A stretch of DNA of 64,000 nucleotides from the NCBI GenBank assembly GCA_932521035.1, contig OW051497.1, positions 4,340,001 through 4,404,000 on the forward strand, read 5' to 3'. The position numbers and the translations under genes are program-made. Positions 61,364 to 64,000 of the stretch are shown piece by piece. The notes beneath the pieces are model-generated. The model did not search any database. It saw nothing but the letters and a program-made list of their open reading frames with translations, and was not told where the DNA came from. Position 1 is the stretch's first letter; every line of letters starts with the position of its first letter. The DNA comes from Oscheius dolichura. Taxonomy: Eukaryota > Nematoda > Chromadorea > Rhabditida > Rhabditidae.

Positions 61364-62457
61364 ATTATTGCCTCTCCGGTCTCGTGTACAAATGTCATAA
61401 TGAAGTCTTTCAAGGTTGTTGTTCTCACGGCGTCTACTATATGCACTGCCCATTTGACCATGACAGTCATAATAATTACTGCCTACCTGTGCCGCAGAGT
61501 AATCCAGACTTACCCCCTTCCGGTCATTACCTTTTGCTGCTTCCTGCGGCCGACATCAACTCTCTCTCTCTCTCTCGTCCAATCCGGCTCTTTCAAAGTA
61601 TCTTTCCTTGCGGATTAATGATCCAGTTAATCAGCCTCTAAGCATCGCCAAAGCTGGATGTCCATATATCCGTGTAACACTTGATTAAGACCCGTGTTGA
61701 CTAATTGTTCCAGTCGTTGCTCCGGGTTACTCATGTGTCTATATGCTACCGGGTGTTTTATTCGGATTTTCAAACGCTTTGCGGAAAGTAAACGGGTCTA
61801 ATTGGTTTTTTACGTGAGCGCGACCTGACCGTCCAGAATAATTTGCGGAGTCCAGTGCCACCTGGCTACCATCAGATCAATGCCGGCAAGGCCACACGAC
61901 CCAGTCAGTCGGCTGTCCCGCCCGTACCTTCGTTTTATCGACTGTTTCAGCTGTTTTCCTTACAGAGAACAAGTTATCTATCGCATTGTTGAACGATCCC
62001 AATCAATGTGTTTCACTTTACACAAGGGTTTTTTAGCCTTTGATATTTGTTGACTGTGACAGTGTGTGTTATTTTAAAGAGGAGGGTAGTGGCCAATTTT
62101 GGAAAAGAAAAGGAACCTCGGGTACAATTGGTCCGGAGTGAGCGACCGAGGTTAAGTGTGCTCTGAACGCTCTCCCCCATTCAGAACAAGTGTCCATCCA
62201 TAATGCATCTGGTTCCAGTCTTTCCAAATATTGAAATCTGCCTCTTTACCGAATGATTAGCAATTTGTATCCAGTTACAGAGCCGGAGATTAGCCAAATC
62301 GGCTTGTTCCTCGTAGCCATCCCACGTGACCCCCTTTCCTTTCATGCGTATTGAACGACCACCCTGGTGGACGCCGTTCCTCCTGATCAATTCTTTGCTC
62401 TATGTCCTAATTCTTCTCTGTATAAACATCCTTTTTAAGATTAACTTCCAGATTTCC
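61364..62457. other. Intergenic region, no gene seen
   Basis: Upstream of the Clc-like gene; pyrimidine-rich on the plus strand, including a short TC microsatellite. Open frames at 61384-61641 come from this T/C-rich sequence and lack coding signatures. Confidence 0.5.
61561..61576 (+). repeat. (TC)8 microsatellite
   Basis: Eight perfect TC units in the pyrimidine-rich upstream region of the Clc-like gene. Confidence 0.9.
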
Positions 62458-63488
62458 ATGAACGAGGAGAAAAGCAGATGCGGACAGGTGTGTATCCTAG
62501 CTACCTCGTTCATACTGCTTATTTGCGGCTTCGCTCTGTGCACAACAGGTCTTGTCAGCCCGAGTTGGCAGGTTGTGGACATACGAGAATTCAGAGCTGA
62601 GCATCACGTATGAATAAGATTGTAAAATGTTAACAGGAATGCTTTCAGCATGGATTATGGTTGGATTGCACAAGGGCAGAACGGCAAATCGCCTCGTTAT
62701 CGAGACAGTTCAGCGACTCTTTGCCTATGCACTGTACCTATAAATTTGACTATTCCGCAAGTCAGGTAGCATTTTATTTAATAGTTTTACTTTCCCCTAA
62801 TTTTAGGTGATAGATGAGAATATCGAAGACATCGACCAGAACAGCGCAGCTGGCGAGAGTGAACATCACCAATTCTTCGGTAACTAGTAACGTTCTTCTT
62901 GCACTGGATGATTTCAGGTTGGCACAAGGCAGTACTGGGATTTATGATATTCTCCCTTCTTTTTGCCGCGTTCGCCTGTTTCTGCGGGATGTGTGCTTCC
63001 TGCAATGGAGGATGTTCTGTCATTTATGCTATTCTAGTTGGACTTACATGTTGGTTAATGATAACTATATTTATTTTCATTATTTAGTATTTACTTCCTT
63101 GATAGGTGATGCCATCTTCTTCTTTGCCGCTCATAGGGTTGACCACCGTTTTGTACAAGGACTTGTTGGAACGTACGAGGTGAGTTTACTGGGGTTTCCT
63201 CTATGCTTTAAAATGTTCAAAAAACGTTTGGTGATTAGATCACTGCTCATGAGCAAAATTAGTTGAAAAAAGTGGCCGTAAATGTTTAAGATGAACTCGA
63301 TGTTTCAGCAATCTATCGGCACGGCCTTCTATCTCCACTTTATCGGCTCCGGCCTCTACATGTTTGCCTTTATCATTTCTATAATCGCCTCTTACAACAT
63401 TGTAAGGAGTGGGGAAGAACGCCATGCACTTCCTTTGAGAGAGTTAGCTCCACTTTACGGGGCCAGAGTACGAGAAACCTTTGCTTAG
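62458..63488 (+). CDS. Clc-like (claudin-superfamily) four-pass membrane protein
   Basis: Exons 62458-62607, 62649-62765, 62807-62879, 62918-63049, 63088-63179, 63309-63488; 247 residues. TM1 (VCILATSFILLICGFALCTT) leads into the first extracellular loop with the signature PSWQVVDIREFRAEHH-HGLWLDC, the nematode version of the claudin W...GLW..C motif, and a second Cys pair (HCTYKFDY). TM2 (VLGFMIFSLLFAAFACFCGM), TM3 (SVIYAILVGLTLFTSLIGDA) and TM4 (FIGSGLYMFAFIISIIASYN) follow, then a short cytoplasmic tail. Family members act in epithelial junctions, channels modulation or neuronal asymmetry. Choosing the acceptor at 62648 rather than the nearer TTAACAG restores the conserved HGLW spacing. 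The ATG is six bases after a CTTCCAG acceptor. Confidence 0.9.
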
Positions 63489-64000
63489 CTTCTCCAAGCT
63501 ACCTCCGTGCCAGTTTAATGCTCTTTCTGCCTAGCCACTATCGCCAAGCTCATGACAATTCCCACCACGAGGCCTTATGTATTTATTATCAAGAATTGTG
63601 CTCTCCGGATCTCCTATTACTGTTAATAAAGTTATTTCCCGAAAAGAATTCTTTTACTTTGGCAATATCACAGAGATAATGACAAAAACGTAGCTTGGAA
63701 ACGGATTATAAATAAACTTGTTGTACATATGCATAGGGATAGATCGAAGGCAGGGCAAAGTAGCAAGAACGGTAGAGAGAGAAGGAAGTCGGGCGTGTTC
63801 AACGCTTTCTTGTCATCATTGTACAAAACTCTGAAAGATTGGTGTTGACAGCCGAAGAAAGGAACGTCATGCATCAATTCAAGCAGTAAACCGATTCGAC
63901 GAAAAACATCTTCGGTGAACGCGGAAGAACATTTGGTGGCGAGAGATACAGAGAACAGTGATCTCACCTTGGAAGTTAATTTTTCCGTCGTTATTCTTGT
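63489..64000. other. Right edge, 3' flank, no gene seen
   Basis: Holds the 3' UTR of the Clc-like gene and a poly(A) signal. A minus open frame at 63668-63967 has no signature; part of it could be intron or exon of a gene outside the window. Confidence 0.45.
63625..63630 (+). terminator. AATAAA poly(A) signal of the Clc-like gene
   Basis: Canonical hexamer 137 bases after the stop codon, followed by a GTTATTT-rich stretch. Confidence 0.75.

Noticed and set aside
62326..62457. Upstream in-frame Met extending the Clc-like protein
   Set aside because: The extension would add a second N-terminal hydrophobic segment not in the family, and a splice acceptor lies just before the shorter start.

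Overview
The window is nuclear DNA from a nematode. The evidence is nematode-restricted families (an sre-type and an srt-like chemoreceptor, an SXP/RAL-2 protein, a Clc-like claudin relative, class-3 lipase with an N-terminal Cys-rich module, the phosphoethanolamine methyltransferase PMT-2) together with compact genes whose introns are mostly 34-45 bp, and many start codons sitting a few bases after an intron-type 3' splice site, as expected for spliced-leader trans-splicing. PMT-2 plus sre/srt receptors point to a rhabditid-type (chromadorean) worm; I cannot name the species.

Layout. 0.9-6.5 kb: an SLC35A nucleotide-sugar transporter (minus) and a secreted Cys-rich Thr/Pro/Glu-rich protein (plus). 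7.2-12.6 kb: GCK-3 (SPAK/OSR1 kinase) and SNX-6 (retromer-type sorting nexin), both minus. 13.6-17.7 kb: a small unrecognised protein and a type I membrane protein with a long proline-rich tail, both minus. 17.7-24.8 and 25.4-29.4 kb: two gene-poor stretches flanking an LDLa-containing neuropeptide precursor related to arthropod prohormone-4. 29.4-36.8 kb: PAK-2 (minus), srt-like receptor (plus), SXP/RAL-2 protein (minus), PMT-2 (plus). 38.0-43.7 kb: a catalytically dead M1 aminopeptidase-like membrane protein (plus) and a secreted lipase (minus), convergent. 45.1-50.3 kb: sre receptor, a two-CTLD two-CUB secreted protein (both plus) and troponin T (minus). 51.1-55.6 kb: tandem paralogous PAN-domain secreted proteins (plus) and a 59-residue single-pass membrane protein (minus). 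56.5-58.4 kb: an acidic mucin-like type I membrane protein (minus). 61.0-63.5 kb: a 99-residue secreted protein and a Clc-like four-pass membrane protein (plus).

The genes do not form one pathway; they are housekeeping signalling (GCK-3, PAK-2), trafficking (SNX-6, nucleotide-sugar transport), phospholipid synthesis (PMT-2), muscle (troponin T), chemosensation and a large share of secreted or surface proteins. All exon models below were spliced by hand from GT-AG or GC-AG boundaries and checked for reading-frame phase; none is confirmed by transcript data. The most interesting non-gene signal is a purine/pyrimidine strand polarity of intergenic DNA that follows the direction of the flanking gene and flips inside divergent intergenic regions.
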